Shown here: positions 10,424-21,498 of the stretch, one piece after another
Numbering within the stretch: the stretch's first letter is position 1
Layout: each line of letters opens with the position of its first letter
Source of the DNA: Nageia nagi
Lineage: Eukaryota; Pinophyta
Direction: 5' to 3'
NCBI GenBank assembly: GCA_050084985.1
Contig: JBITNC010000001.1
Span: 120,652,001-120,716,000 of the forward strand
Length of the DNA stretch: 64,000 nucleotides
Notes under the pieces: generated by a model
Database searches by the model: none
The model's input: only the letters and a program-made list of their open reading frames with translations
Told to the model about the DNA's origin: nothing
Program-made: the position numbers and the translations under genes

Positions 10424-11647
10424 AGTGGCAAGTCATTTCTTAACACACCAGGAGTGTGAGGTAAACTCAAATGAGCATCCTTTCCTTGTAATCTAAATTA
10501 CAGAGATAAGATTCATCCTTAGCTTAGGCACATAAAACACATTATCAAGCACCTTTCCATGAATCTTCACATTCCCTATTCCTTGAACATCAAGGACTGT
10601 ATTATCACCTATCACAACTGTATCCTTGTTGTACTTATGAGAGTTTTCAAACTTATCCTTTTCATAACACATGTGATTAGTGCATCCTGAATCAACAATC
10701 CAATCATTTGAAATAGTTTGAGTCATTGAGTAGTAGGCAACAGTAGCAACATGCTTGTTCTTCTTTTTATTATTGAAATTTCTCACATTTGCATTTCCCT
10801 TGCCTTTTTGAGCAAATTTCTTTTTGCGACAATCATACTCTTTGTGCCCAAAGATGCCACAAAAGTTACAATTTCCATCAAACTTTTCTTGCGGTGTTGG
10901 TTTGCTTGATCCAGCTTTATCATTCCTTTGCTTGAAGTTGCCGTGCTTCCTGATGGTAGATGAGGATTTGTTATCTTTGAATTTATAATATTTGAACATC
11001 TTCTTGAAAGGAGTTTTGGTTGCTCCTAGAGCAATGCTATTATCCTTTGGAGAAAGGTTCAACATTTTCTTGTTCAAAGTTTCCTCATGCTTCAGAAGGA
11101 GTCTAGAAAGGTTGTCAAGAGAGATGACATCTTCTTCATCATCGAGCCTAGTCTCCATAACTATGACAAAGTTACTGAACTTTGTAGAGAGGCTTTGAAG
11201 AATGATGAATACCATGAACTCATCATTGATCCAATTGCACCCACAGCCAACCAGTTGTGTCCTGAGGTCAATGATTTTGTTCAAGTAGATTGAGGCATTT
11301 TCATCTTCACCTTGATGATATTGCAATAACTTTTGTAGAATGGTGAACCTTCTTGAAAATTTGGACCCAAGGTAAATTTTCTTTAGTCTATCCCAAGCTT
11401 ATTTTGCTGATGTCGAGGAAGAGATCATGAGAAGGATGTCATCTGAAATTGCACGATAGATTATTGAGGTTGCTAACTCATTCTTTGAGTTGTAAATTTC
11501 AAGGGCCTTCTCATCTGTAGGAACAACTAGATCTTCATTTACTATCTGCCACAGCTTCCTTGCTTGTAACTCAGCTCTCATACGAGGTTCCCATATGCTA
11601 AAGTTGGAACCGTCGAGTATGTGCTTGGGTATGAAGGTTTCAACCAT
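10424..11647 (-). pseudogene. Copia C gag and protease
   Basis: The start codon at 11647 opens MVETFIPKHILDGSNFSIWE and RMRAELQARKLWQIVNEDL, the Copia gag N terminus. A TAA near 11396 interrupts one frame that goes on through YLNKIIDLRTQLVGCGCNWI to a CCHC zinc knuckle (CNFCGIFGHKEYDC). Next comes the aspartic protease DWIVDSGCTNHMC, with DSG as the active-site motif, then YVPKLRMNLISVI. Further in-frame stops lie near 10490 and 10435. No frameshift was seen. Gag forms the particle; protease processes the polyprotein. Confidence 0.92.
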
Positions 11648-11689
11648 TGTCTGTACAAAAGTAAATATGCAATAAGAATCCGATGTATC

Positions 11690-12117
11690 TTGGACCGGCC
11701 ATTTTAATTATCTTGATTAAGGTTTTCAGTTTTCCTCCTAGGTTATCAGGATAATCCCTGAATGGATGTGCAGACATGTGGTATCACTACACACATGCCT
11801 GTCCACCTAATAGAGTTATGTCCAATCCAACAGAGGTCTTAGGGGCAATTAAGATGGACTTACCACCACTTGGGTCTTTGGACTAAAAGGGCTCCAGTCT
11901 GCCCTATCCTCACCTTGTGGCTCCCCAAACAAGTCATGTTGTGGAAGAATACGTGCGGATGTGTTCATTTTAGGGGTTACTTTCAATATTTGCATTTTGC
12001 AAGTATAAAGCAAATTGTGCAAAAATATAAAGTAAAGTAAAATTGCATCATCCACACGAGCTTGAAAAAACCTTAAAAAGTCCAATGGGTTTTGTACTAA
12101 CCCCTAAAGGACTTTTT
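11690..12117 (-). promoter_or_regulatory. Conserved pre-gag leader block (copy in C)
   Basis: The reverse complement aligns with 3541-3995 (Copia A) and 41886-42330 (Copia B), including GGGGTTAGTACAAAACCCAT and CCTAGGTTATCAGGATAATC read in the appropriate orientation. It ends about 45 bp before the gag start. Confidence 0.6.
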
Positions 12118-12296
12118 ACATTTTGTATATTTTGCTCAATTTATTCAAGTACTTAATGAATTAAAAAAAGAACTAAGTCCTACTTAGCATTTAATTCATA
12201 ACATGCATTATTCCATGACTTAAAAAAATTTTAAGTAATCATGCATCATGCATTATTTAACTTAAAAATTTAAGTCCTAAGCATGTTTTATTCTTC

Positions 12297-12412
12297 AAAC
12301 AAGATAAATATACATGCATCATAAGTCTAGCATGCAAGATCTAGATAAGGTTTACAAGATAAAGAGACATGCATCACAAGTCTAGCATGCAAGATCTAGA
12401 TAAAATTTGAAG
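12297..12412. repeat. Direct repeat in Copia C leader
   Basis: Two adjacent copies of about 57 bp share CATGCATCA(T/C)AAGTCTAGC followed by ATGCAAGATCTAGATAA. Confidence 0.7.
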
Positions 12413-12844
12413 TAAAAAATTATACCAATTCCCCCTTTTCACTTAAAGTTTTATCCCTAAAACAAACTTGTATGCTAAGACTTGTCTTATAAGTATGCAT
12501 TTTAAGTAAAAAAAATTCCCTTATTTACTTAAAAAAAAAATAGCATACTTAGACTAAATTACTATGCTTAGAGAGAAAAAAATGCTAAGAGGTTAGCATT
12601 CTAGAAATTGCATGTGCACCTTAGTAAATTAAACATGCAATATTAAAAATATTCTAAGCATTTTTTTAAAAAAATAAGCTAAGTTTTTAATAAAAAATAT
12701 TCACCACTTACCAAGTCTCCAAGAATTAAATGGGAAAAGAAGGAGACCCATACCCCTACTTCATGCATTTTAATGCTTCTCCTACCTCAAGCATTCAAAA
12801 AAATACTCCTAAGTCAAAAAACAATTAAATGCTTTGTAGTTAAA

Positions 12845-13095
12845 AAATATGACCCCCCCTTTTTCTTCTACCAAGAAAAGCATACATTGCTTTTTGGGAG
12901 TAGTCAAAAAATTAATGCTCAAGGGGTTTGGTTGGGTTTTTAAGACTTAGGTGGTAAAACAACAAAAAAATTAAATCCCTTATCTAGTTGGTAAAACAAA
13001 AAATAAATGCATGTTTGTTCTTAAGAAATGACCCCCCCTTTTTCTTTTACCAAGAAGAGCACGTTGCTTTTTGGGAGTAGTCATTTTGCAAGTGG
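12845..13095. repeat. Spaced direct repeat in Copia C leader
   Basis: About 70 bp at 12846-12915 (ATGACCCCCCCTTTTTCTTC, then GCTTTTTGGGAGTAGTC) recurs at 13026-13085 with few changes. Confidence 0.7.
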
Positions 13096-14740
13096 TCACA
13101 AGAACTTAATGCTTCTAAGTGCATTAAAGAAAACTTGCAAAGAGTTGGCAGCCATCAACCTTGACCGTGGGAAGGAGGAGGAACTTCATGGAGGCACTAT
13201 AGGACAGCCTATGGAGGTGATGGTGGCCATGCTTAGAAGATTAGATGGTGAAGGAGGAAGAGGAGGCTTGCACAAGAGGCTGGTGATAGAGAAGAGGGAG
13301 GAGATGTGCTTGCTACAGAATAGAGAGAGGAGGAGACAGCTACACGCGAGGGAGAAGGAGGCTATGAGCTTTCTTTATGTTTTGTGCATATCTTGCAAGC
13401 TTTGTTTTACATGCAGGTCAGTGAGGGAGTAGTGCGTGGGGAGAGGAGAAGTGGCATCGAGAAAAAAAAACATGGCAAGGAGACTGCTACGCACGGGTGA
13501 GATGTGGAGAAGGAGGCTATGGGGGCATGCAGTCTAGAGGCTACCAGTTGGGAGGAGGCTGTGGGGGGGAGTGCGGTCTACACCGCATGGACCCATTTGA
13601 TCTTTCCATTTTTATGTTTATCCTACAAGACTACATCTATTTTATCAAACTGCTTAGAGACCCATAGAGAGAGGATGCAGATTGAGGAGAACATAGAGGA
13701 GAAATTGTTAGTTTGAGGGTGAAAGTAGAGTTTCAAACTCAATGCCTTTGGTCATGCGTGGTCAGAGTAGGCTTGGCAACGGTGCTATGACATCCACCAT
13801 GAGTCTGACATGGAAAAAGTCATGTCCATGTTAGATGCCTCTGCCCTTGACATTTCACTACACACCGTAACCCATCTCCGAGCATGAGGTCGTCCTCAAT
13901 GCTGAAGGCTCACGTTTCCAACGAGGCATTTTGTCAAATAATTTACAGACCTCTGATTTGTTACTTGACCAAAAAGAATTTATAATTTTTGAACAATATA
14001 TTATATATAAAAAGAATATTTGCTTTCAAAAAATTAAACCTTAAACTATTGCTCTTCTTACTCAAGGAAAAATTCAAACTTTGAATTAGTTTGAGAGCTG
14101 CCTCTTTAATTGGCATAAAGAAATATTGCAATTTTATATATATATACTAATATCTTAAAAAAATGCACACTAGAGGTTAAAAGTATTATATTTCTATTTT
14201 TAGCCCTCCTCCTTTTTTGCAAAAATAAATGAACTTTCATTTATGTTTACTTTAAAATTTTAAAAAATTACCTCTAGAAATTATTTCCCTCTATTTGCAT
14301 TAAATTTTTTTGCAAAAAATAAACAATTTAGAGAAGAAATAAAGTATTTTGTAAATATTACACTTTGGCAATGCTTGTAATAGAGTTATTGATCAATACT
14401 ACTAACAAACAAAATGTTAGTAAAAAAATATTTGCATCACATAGTATCCTCTTAAAAGGTATATCATGTATTAAGCATTTTTGTAAAAAAATGCTACTAA
14501 CATAAGAGGTTAGCAAAAAAAATTGCTTGTATTGCCAATTTTGATCATATTTTGCAAAAACAAATAAGCTCCAATATCTCACAAAATATGTTAGTATCTA
14601 ATGTAATAATCCATTAAGATAACCAAATGAGGAGGAAATTTATACCTTCTCTTAAAATTTACCTCACCAATGGGGTGTAAGATGAGGAATGAAGAAGGAT
14701 GAAGAACCTCCAAAATGTAGAAGAAGAGCTTCCACACCAA

Positions 14741-14755
14741 GCTCTAGATACCAAT
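14741..14755 (-). other. Primer binding site of Copia C
   Basis: The reverse strand reads ATTGGTATCTAGAGC directly next to the 5' LTR, matching the initiator-Met-tRNA type site with a small change. Confidence 0.8.
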
Positions 14756-15227
14756 TGAGAGAATTAGCACTACTCTAATCCTCAAGGTCCAAGACTAGGA
14801 AGCTCAATCACACAACATTCACACAAGATAACACAAGTGTAATGTGGTTCCTCCCTCCTTGGGAGTACATCCACAACTAGTATCTCAATTCTCAAGTATG
14901 CCCCTCTTACAACTATTCTCTTCCTCTCTCCTACACAAACTAGTAGAGTAATCTTACTCTAAAACTTAGATATGTTACAAGAAGAGAGGCCCTCTATTTA
15001 TAGCTTGAGAGCACCTCCCTAACCTCCCTTTAACCCAAGGGTAAGGTTAGTGTTACAATAAATGTGTGACCTAACTTTAACCTACCAACTAACCCCATGG
15101 TTAGGTCAAAGTCCACACATAATAAAGAATTCAATTAATCCCTTAAGGTATCTACATATCCTTTAAGTGATTAATTGAACTTACAAGGAGTTTAGATATT
15201 CACAATATTTCATTACAAATTCTAACA
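14756..15227 (-). repeat. 5' LTR of Copia C
   Basis: 472 bp, near-identical to 6363-6836; a short indel in the AGTAAGTAGTAATC region accounts for most of the length difference. The palindrome is at about 15130-15179. Confidence 0.95.
14994..15002 (-). promoter_or_regulatory. TATA box in 5' LTR of Copia C
   Basis: CTATTTATA on the + strand is TATAAATAG on the element strand, at the same place as in the LTRs of Copia A and B. Confidence 0.55.
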
Positions 15228-15232
15228 CAATG
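15228..15232. repeat. Target duplication of Copia C, right copy
   Basis: CAATG, identical to 6358-6362. Confidence 0.95.
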
Positions 15233-16400
15233 AACTTCCTAAGGAATCTACTTCTTGTGAGAATCTAAATGATCATGATGACTCTTTTGTAGCACCTAAC
15301 TAGTTGGATGTCAGAGTAGATAAGTCATCTTAGGAGAAAAATTCTTCAACATAAAATATAATAATAAGTATGACCTTAAACAAATCCTTGTTGCCATAAC
15401 TGATAACAATAATGAGCCCTCATTATTCAAAGAAGCTTTGTAGCACAAATGCTAGATGGAATCCATGAAAATGGAGTATGAAGCTCTAAAGTTTCCATTT
15501 ACTTATTGTTAATCACATTCTTTTCATGTTGGATGGAAGCTATGAGAGTGGAGTATGAAGCTCTAAAGCTTCCATGATGGTAATAAGTGGACTTACAAGG
15601 TCAATTCGAAAAATTGAGAAATACAAGACAAGGTTAGTAGCTAAGGGTTTTACTCAAAAATACAAGGTTGATTATGAGAAAACCTTTACTTTAGTGGTAA
15701 ATATGCCCATAGTTAGGTTAATACTTTCCCTTTTAGTAGCTTGGGGATGAAAATTTTTTCAACTTGATGCAAGAGTGATTTTCTCAATAGTGACTTAGAT
15801 GTGGATATCTACATGAATCAACCAGAAGGGTTTGTTGAAAGGAAAAGAGTCCCTTATGTACAAGTTAAATAACTCCTCGTATGGGCTTAAGAAAGCACCT
15901 AGAGCCTGGTACAAAAATATTTCAAGATACTTTGTAGATATTGGGTTCTCTAAGTGCTTCTCTTATTCATATCTATATGTGCTCAATCATGAACAAGATT
16001 TGGTATTGAATCTTATCTATGTGGATAAAATCTTGATCATAGGAAATAATTATGAAATCATCCAAGAGTGCATATCCAAACTTAAGGCAATATTTGAAAT
16101 AATTGATCTTGGCATCTTGCACTACTACCTTAGAATGCAAGTGTAACAAAATAAAGATTGTAATTACCTTAGTTAATCTAAGTATATATCAAATATATTG
16201 TAAAAGTTTAAAATGAAGGAGTGCAAACTTGTTATGATCCCAATCTCTCCTAGAATCACTCTATCTCTTAGCTTCAACTCATAGTTGGCAAATGCTATAT
16301 CTTACAGGCAATTAATTAATAGTCTTTTTTATTTAACTATCTCCAGACTAGATATTACCTTTGCAGTAAATCTTATGGCATAATTTATTTAAAAATATTA
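15233..16400 (+). pseudogene. Copia A integrase tail and reverse transcriptase
   Basis: This is the continuation of the Copia A pol gene past Copia C. It reads NELPKESTSCENLNDHDDSF, then an RT start (WMESMKMEYEALK), KYKTRLVAKGFTQKYKVDYE and DVDIYMNQPEGF. The longest open stretch (15832-16146) has KESLMYKLNNSSYGLKKAPR and LIYVDKILIIGNN, where the catalytic YVDD has become YVDK. A duplicated WMEAMRVEYEALKLP-like piece occurs at about 15530-15570. Stops and frameshifts are frequent. It stops near 16390 after DITFAVNLMA; RNase H is absent. Confidence 0.85.
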
Positions 16401-17002
16401 TGCACGATTTAGTTCACTTTATGTGAGGAACTAATTGTACAATTTTGAGCATATGATGGCTTCTTCTAGCATTGGTTTAGTTATCCATATGTGAGGCACT
16501 TGTATGTTCTTATGCTCTATTTTGATGTTGATCAATACATTTTTTTTATACATACAACATGTGACTATGAGTATTATCTTAGCATATTTGTGATGATTTA
16601 TAGTGCACCATTAATCAGTTTATGAATGGTATTAATTGATTCATTTATATTATGTTGATATGAATATTTATATGATGCATATGACTGATCTTGTTTATGA
16701 GCTACTTGTGGGTTGCATATTTCTTCTTAAGAGTGCAAGTTACCTACTTCAAATAAGAAAGCTTATGGAGGCTCATCATGTCAACTTATGGTTGAATGAA
16801 TACTTTGTACAATGAAACCAGTTGCAGTTAATGATTGTATTGTAAACCATTTTATCAAATGGTAAAGTAGTGAGCCTTAATCTAATATCTTACTTATTTT
16901 TCAAAGATGTAAATGTTCTCATCTTTGATTGTATCTCTATAAAGGAGAACTCTCTCTTTCTTCTCTCCTATTTACTCTACCTAAATATTGCATCAAGGGG
17001 AG
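16401..17002 (+). other. 3' UTR and polypurine tract of Copia A
   Basis: Non-coding; similar to the 3' UTR of Copia B (46570-47270). It ends with the polypurine tract CAAGGGGAG (16994-17002) right before the LTR. The open frame 16870-17061 runs into the LTR and is not a gene. Confidence 0.65.
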
Positions 17003-17561
17003 TGTTGGTATGTATAATACATTATTGTAAGGTCTCTTCATCTAGTTCACTTAATACTTAAGAGTATCCCTAAATACCTTAAGTATTTAGTGAGTATGAT
17101 GATGTAAATTCACTAATACTTAAAACTATCCTTAGATACATTTAAAGTATTTGTGAATAAAATAATGTAACTTGTTCTTCACTCCATCTCATGAGCATAC
17201 CCCTTGGGTAAAAGGGTGATGCATGTCATGACATTGGACTATGGTTAAAAGGGTGATCCAAAGGAGGATTTTGGAATATAAATAGAATACCCTCTCCTTG
17301 ATATTAATTACTCGAAAGTTTTTAGCAAGTTATGCTCTTATATAGGTTGTACGACAAGTGAGAAAGTGAGTTGTAAGAGTGCTCTTTAAGAATAAGATAT
17401 TAGATTAGTGGATGTACTCCCATTATTGGAGGAACCACTTTATATTGGTATCAACTTTGTAACATTGACTATTGTGTTTATGTTGTGTGATGATGTCTTA
17501 AGAGAGATTTCATGTGGTCTTGGGTAATTAGGAATTTAGTATTTTAGGTTTATTTTCTTTA
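17003..17561 (+). repeat. 3' LTR of Copia A
   Basis: Starts TGTTGGTATGTATAATAC and ends TTTATTTTCTTTA. It aligns with 188-749 throughout but with many substitutions, so the insertion is old. It has a palindrome at 17053-17087 and TATAAATAG at 17277-17285. Confidence 0.88.
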
Positions 17562-20500
17562 GATTTTGCCTCTAATTATTGTAGCCTTTTCATTATTCTA
17601 TCCTCATTTCTCATGGAAGATTGATTTTATTAAGTAATGCATTATCTATACTATTCCCATTGATTATCTGGATGATAATGACCATTTGGATTATTGTTTT
17701 ATCTTTGATATGAATAATTTGGTCACCCATAGGATTGAAATTGATAGGTTGATTATGGATTATTCAATAAGCTCATTTTCCTTGCAAATGGGTGAGCATT
17801 AGGATAATAATAACTACATTATTACCCCAAAGGCTGACCTTGTATACATTTCCCTCATATGATTGTTGCATATTTTAACTTTGTCTTTGTTGTGCACCTT
17901 GAGAATGATTTTTTATACTTTGCCCATATGATGATTACGCATTTTGAGAATGATTTTATTAAGTACTTACCATTTGATTTTGTACTATATAGAGATTGTG
18001 TTGCATTTGCTCCATAAGATTTTGTAATGCCTCTATGTTGGATGGAGTTGAAGTACCTTGTAGAGGATTACCTTGAGGTTGGATTTGGCTAGCTTGTGTT
18101 CCATGTTGGTTTTGCGTAGTATTTTTAGAAGCACTTTAGAAATTTGATATGTTTTATGGAGAAATATTTTGGAAATGAGACATATTTTAAAATAGTACAT
18201 TTTGAGCACTTGGTTTGGTATGCACAAAGATTTGGCCAAGGTCCCCCTAATCATCAAGATTAGCTTGGTTGAATGTATTTAGAATGGAATCAAACATATT
18301 AGCATTTGGATCAATTTTATAACCCCCTTGGTTGGGTGGCACTAGTGGATTAGAAGTGGTATTATATTGGACACTTGGTTGGTTTGGTATGGCAACATTT
18401 TATGAAAAATTAGGTTGATTTAGGCTTATTGGCATTTGTAATGGAGGGAATAATTATTGTTATGCAATATTTTAGAATTAGGCATTAAAATTTAAAAGGA
18501 TGGTTGCACAACCTTTGGATATTGTTGAGGAATGCTTTTCCTATCTTGGGACACTTTCCTATTGAACCCTTCTTGTGTTTTTTGGATACTTTATTGAAAG
18601 TGTTGCAAATCAAGATTGGATTTTATATTTTGGATAATAGGTTGCTCTTTGGCTTGATATTATAGTTTAAAGAATGGTTTTTGAGTGGTGGTAAAGCTAC
18701 AATATTATGATATGAGTGGGTTTAAAGGAGCATAAGTGATAGATGGTTCAAGGGTCTTACCACTCAACCAATCCATTGTCTCTTGATACCAATTATAAGT
18801 AGTTGTATATTATTAATTTAGCATTATTTGAGCAAAATATTTAGTTATAGCTTTTGAGAGTACATTTTCCTTAAACATCATTTAATTATACTAATCAGAC
18901 CAAACTAGAACACTCCCTTGCATTTTTTAGCCAAATTGAGAGGGTTGAATTGTATAGCCAAAAGAATTATTTATTTATTTTACCATTTTGAATAGTTCAT
19001 TTGGAGCTAGTATTTGGAATGCTGAAGAGCTTGAGTGAATATGATGGAATCATTATTAATATTAGGAGCTTCCTCTTCTTTTATAGTATTTTGATTATCC
19101 TTCCTTTTATATTGAGCCGTTATCTCAACCATCCCCACTGTAGGATTCTCATCCCATCCATCGAGATTTATATATAGATTGGAATCCATTTAAATGTTTT
19201 AGCAAGTAAGCTTTTAGAAAGAAAAGAGTAAAAGTGAACAAAACCTGCTCAAAATGTAAACAAACACTCAACACCAAGCTTATAATATTTTAATCTTAAA
19301 TCTTACTTTAGTGAAAATGCAATTTAATCACCCAACCTTAGTACATAATACAAGTCCTAAATGAAGATAGCAATGATTTGAGATAGTAGTTTTAGCTTAG
19401 TTATCTGATTACTTCTTTGTTCAATTTAGGATTTTATCTTTTTAGTAGAGTTTGATTTTAATGCAAGATAAATTTTGACTCACCTTTTTTAGTTTCCCTA
19501 TATAATGATTCTAGTCAATCATTTAACAAGGTAAGGCTCAATCTTTAGGGGTGTAGAACATTTTATAAGGTGTCTCAAGTACCCTATATAGGAAGATATC
19601 CTAAATAGAGGGGGGCTACCACTTTTATTTTAAACTTTGAGTATGGGTTAGGCCATGGGAATAAGGTCCACATTCTTGGTAGAAGCCTAAGAATGTGAAA
19701 TTAAGACTTGAAATAAATATGATGATGCAATTTTATATGAGGATGTAATTCTAATCCCTTCACAATATTTTTGCAATCCCACCCAAGTATGCTTTTTCAC
19801 TCTTTTTTGATTTTTCAAGTTAAATATATTGTAAATTATATCTTTTGAATGAACACAACAAAGAGTAAGCAATTCCCAATAGTAAGGGAAAATGTTTTCC
19901 AAGATTTGATTTTTATCTCCAAACTAGATTCCATATGAATGTTACAATTCCCCTTAGTATAAGTGTAATTTTTTACTAAGATTAATAAAATATAAGGGGA
20001 AATCCTAGTATGAAAGAATTGGTATTGAAATTTTTTTTGAAGTAATTTAAATACTTACCCAATTATGAACGTCCCTGCCTACTATAATTTGTGTAATGCG
20101 AATGAGGTTACAAGTCTCTCACTAAAGAGAGAGCTCAAACAAATTCCAATCACTAAGAAAAATTTGAAATAAAAAATAGATACACACTTTCAAAATGAGT
20201 GCAATCACACCATTCCTAGGTTTTTACAAGATTCTACTTAGTTGTGATAAGATTAAATCACCACCTAGTAGAAAAATCTAACACTATACAAAAAAGCACC
20301 CTTCTCTATTTCAAAATGCAATCCTCAACTATGTTTGGCTTGATATTTTTTGAGAAATCATGCTTTTATTTTAAAATGTAGTACATTTCAACCCATACAT
20401 GATGCTTTTTTAAGTATAAGCTCTTAGGATCTAAACATAGCATTGTTTAGTTCATGCGTGGTATGTTCTAGGATACACACAACACATTCTAGGCAAGGTA

Positions 20501-20995
20501 TGACATATTTGACTATGGAATCTCAAATATGGGACATTTCAATCTAGGCATGATGCATTCTAGGTTAGGAATGACACATTCCATACTAAGCATAAAGCAT
20601 TTCATCTTTAGGTGTTCTTGAGCCCTATGATCAACTCTGCAAAATAAGTCTCTATTACCAAAAATGGTGCATCTAGTGCTAGACATAATGAGATACTGCA
20701 TTTCATAGAAAATAACATATGTGAGCTCCAAATTTTGTAGATATAATCCATCTCATCTAAAAATCTCCTATCCAAAAATTACTTCAAATTGCTTGTTAGA
20801 TTTTGAAAATTTACAATTTAATCCAAGCTTAATGGGTAAATTTAAAAATCAAGAAAGTTACATTTTGGAGGGAAACTTGAAAATAATCCAAACATCAAAA
20901 TTCAACTAGGAAGTGTTTTCACATCAAGTTCACCACTTAATGTACACCTCAAATTCCCATTTACATACACCAAACACATATAAATGAGTTCAATA
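17562..20995 (-). other. Unassigned region with degenerate Gln/Asn-rich minus-strand reading
   Basis: No intact gene. On the - strand around 18120-17950 a frame reads TTQNQHGTQASQIQPQGNPL and IEALQNLMEQMQHNLY, a Gln-rich stretch like the disordered part of some gag or regulatory proteins. At 19007-19189 a short open frame begins MDSNLYINLDGWDENPTVGM. Near 18780-18796 the - strand has TTGGTATCAAGAGACAATGG, resembling a primer binding site. These could be remains of a minus-strand LTR element, but I found no matching LTR pair. 19200-20990 shows nothing recognisable; 20460-20620 has a loose repeat of GACACATT/GCATTCTAGG-type words. Confidence 0.35.
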
Positions 20996-21493
20996 TGAAG
21001 GAGTTGAAGGATTCCTTAAACTCCATCCAATATCACCTTGGATGCAATCTTTCTAATCTTAGAACACATAGATCATTCACATAAAGAAAATTCAAGCATG
21101 TATAGTGCTTCCTCTAACCATGGGAGTACATCCACTTGAACCATATTTTCTATTACTTCTCACAATGGAACTCTCTCACAAATTCTCAAGAACTCTTCTA
21201 CAAGAATTCTCCTACAAAACTCCTATAAGAGCATTCCTACAACTTAAGTAAGTAATGTCAAGGAGAGAGCCCTCTATTTATAGGCCAAAATCCTACCTTG
21301 AATCAAAATTTTAACCATTGTATAATGTCATGACATGCATCACCCTTTTATCCAAGGGATATGCTCATGAGATGGAGTGTAGGACAAATTACATTATCAT
21401 ATTCACTAAATACTTAAGGTATCTAGGGATAACCTTAAGTATTAAGTGAATTACATGAAGAGACGATACAATAATGCATTATACTTTTCAACA
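20996..21493 (-). repeat. Solo LTR of the Copia A/B family
   Basis: About 498 bp. The reverse complement begins TGTTGAAAAGTATAATGCAT, has the family palindrome (about 21411-21445) and TATA box (CTATTTATA at 21274-21282), and ends ...CCTTCA. It is flanked by CAATA on both sides (20991-20995 and 21494-21498) with no internal element sequence, so it is a solo LTR left by LTR-LTR recombination. The region nearest its 3' end (20996-21110) is diverged from A and B, suggesting a subfamily. Confidence 0.88.
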
Positions 21494-21498
21494 CAATA

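Larger units (their letters stand above)
11648..14740 (-). other. Long untranslated leader of Copia C
   Basis: About 3.1 kb between gag and primer site with no domain on the - strand. It contains the conserved pre-gag block (11690-12117), two short direct repeats, a purine-rich higher-GC island (13130-13730 on the + strand) and AT-rich tracts. Open frames on the + strand at 13028-13432 and 13504-13716 lie antisense in the purine-rich island; their Glu/Arg/Lys-rich translations follow from base composition and match nothing I know. Confidence 0.65.
6363..15227 (-). mobile_element. Copia LTR retrotransposon C (nested in A)
   Basis: An 8.9-kb element on the - strand. LTRs at 6363-6836 (3' LTR) and 14756-15227 (5' LTR) differ by only about eight changes by eye and end TG...CA. 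The primer site is at 14741-14755 and the polypurine tract at 6837-6845. Order on the - strand: about 3.1 kb leader, gag, zinc knuckle, protease, integrase, RT, RNase H, minisatellite-bearing 3' UTR. The coding region has several stops and about two to three frameshifts, so it is not autonomous now. It is younger than A, which it interrupts. Confidence 0.95.
188..17561 (+). mobile_element. Copia LTR retrotransposon A (old, defective, interrupted)
   Basis: Two related LTRs (188-749 and 17003-17561) face the same way. A tRNA-Met-like primer site follows the left one and a polypurine tract precedes the right one. Between them lie a long untranslated leader, minisatellites, then decayed integrase and reverse transcriptase on the + strand. 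Copia C is inserted at 6363-15227; without it and one duplication copy the element is about 8.5 kb. Gag, protease and RNase H are not recognisable. Flanking 5-mers are TATTT (183-187) and GATTT (17562-17566), a plausible target duplication with one change. The left LTR seems to have lost its terminal G (TT for TG). Domain order integrase before RT is that of Copia, not Gypsy. Confidence 0.85.

Noticed and set aside
13028-13716. Two + strand open frames as host genes
   Set aside because: They lie antisense in the Copia C leader, are biased by purine-rich composition and show no domain.
16870-17061. Short + strand ORF
   Set aside because: Straddles the 3' UTR/LTR boundary of Copia A and has no conserved counterpart in B.
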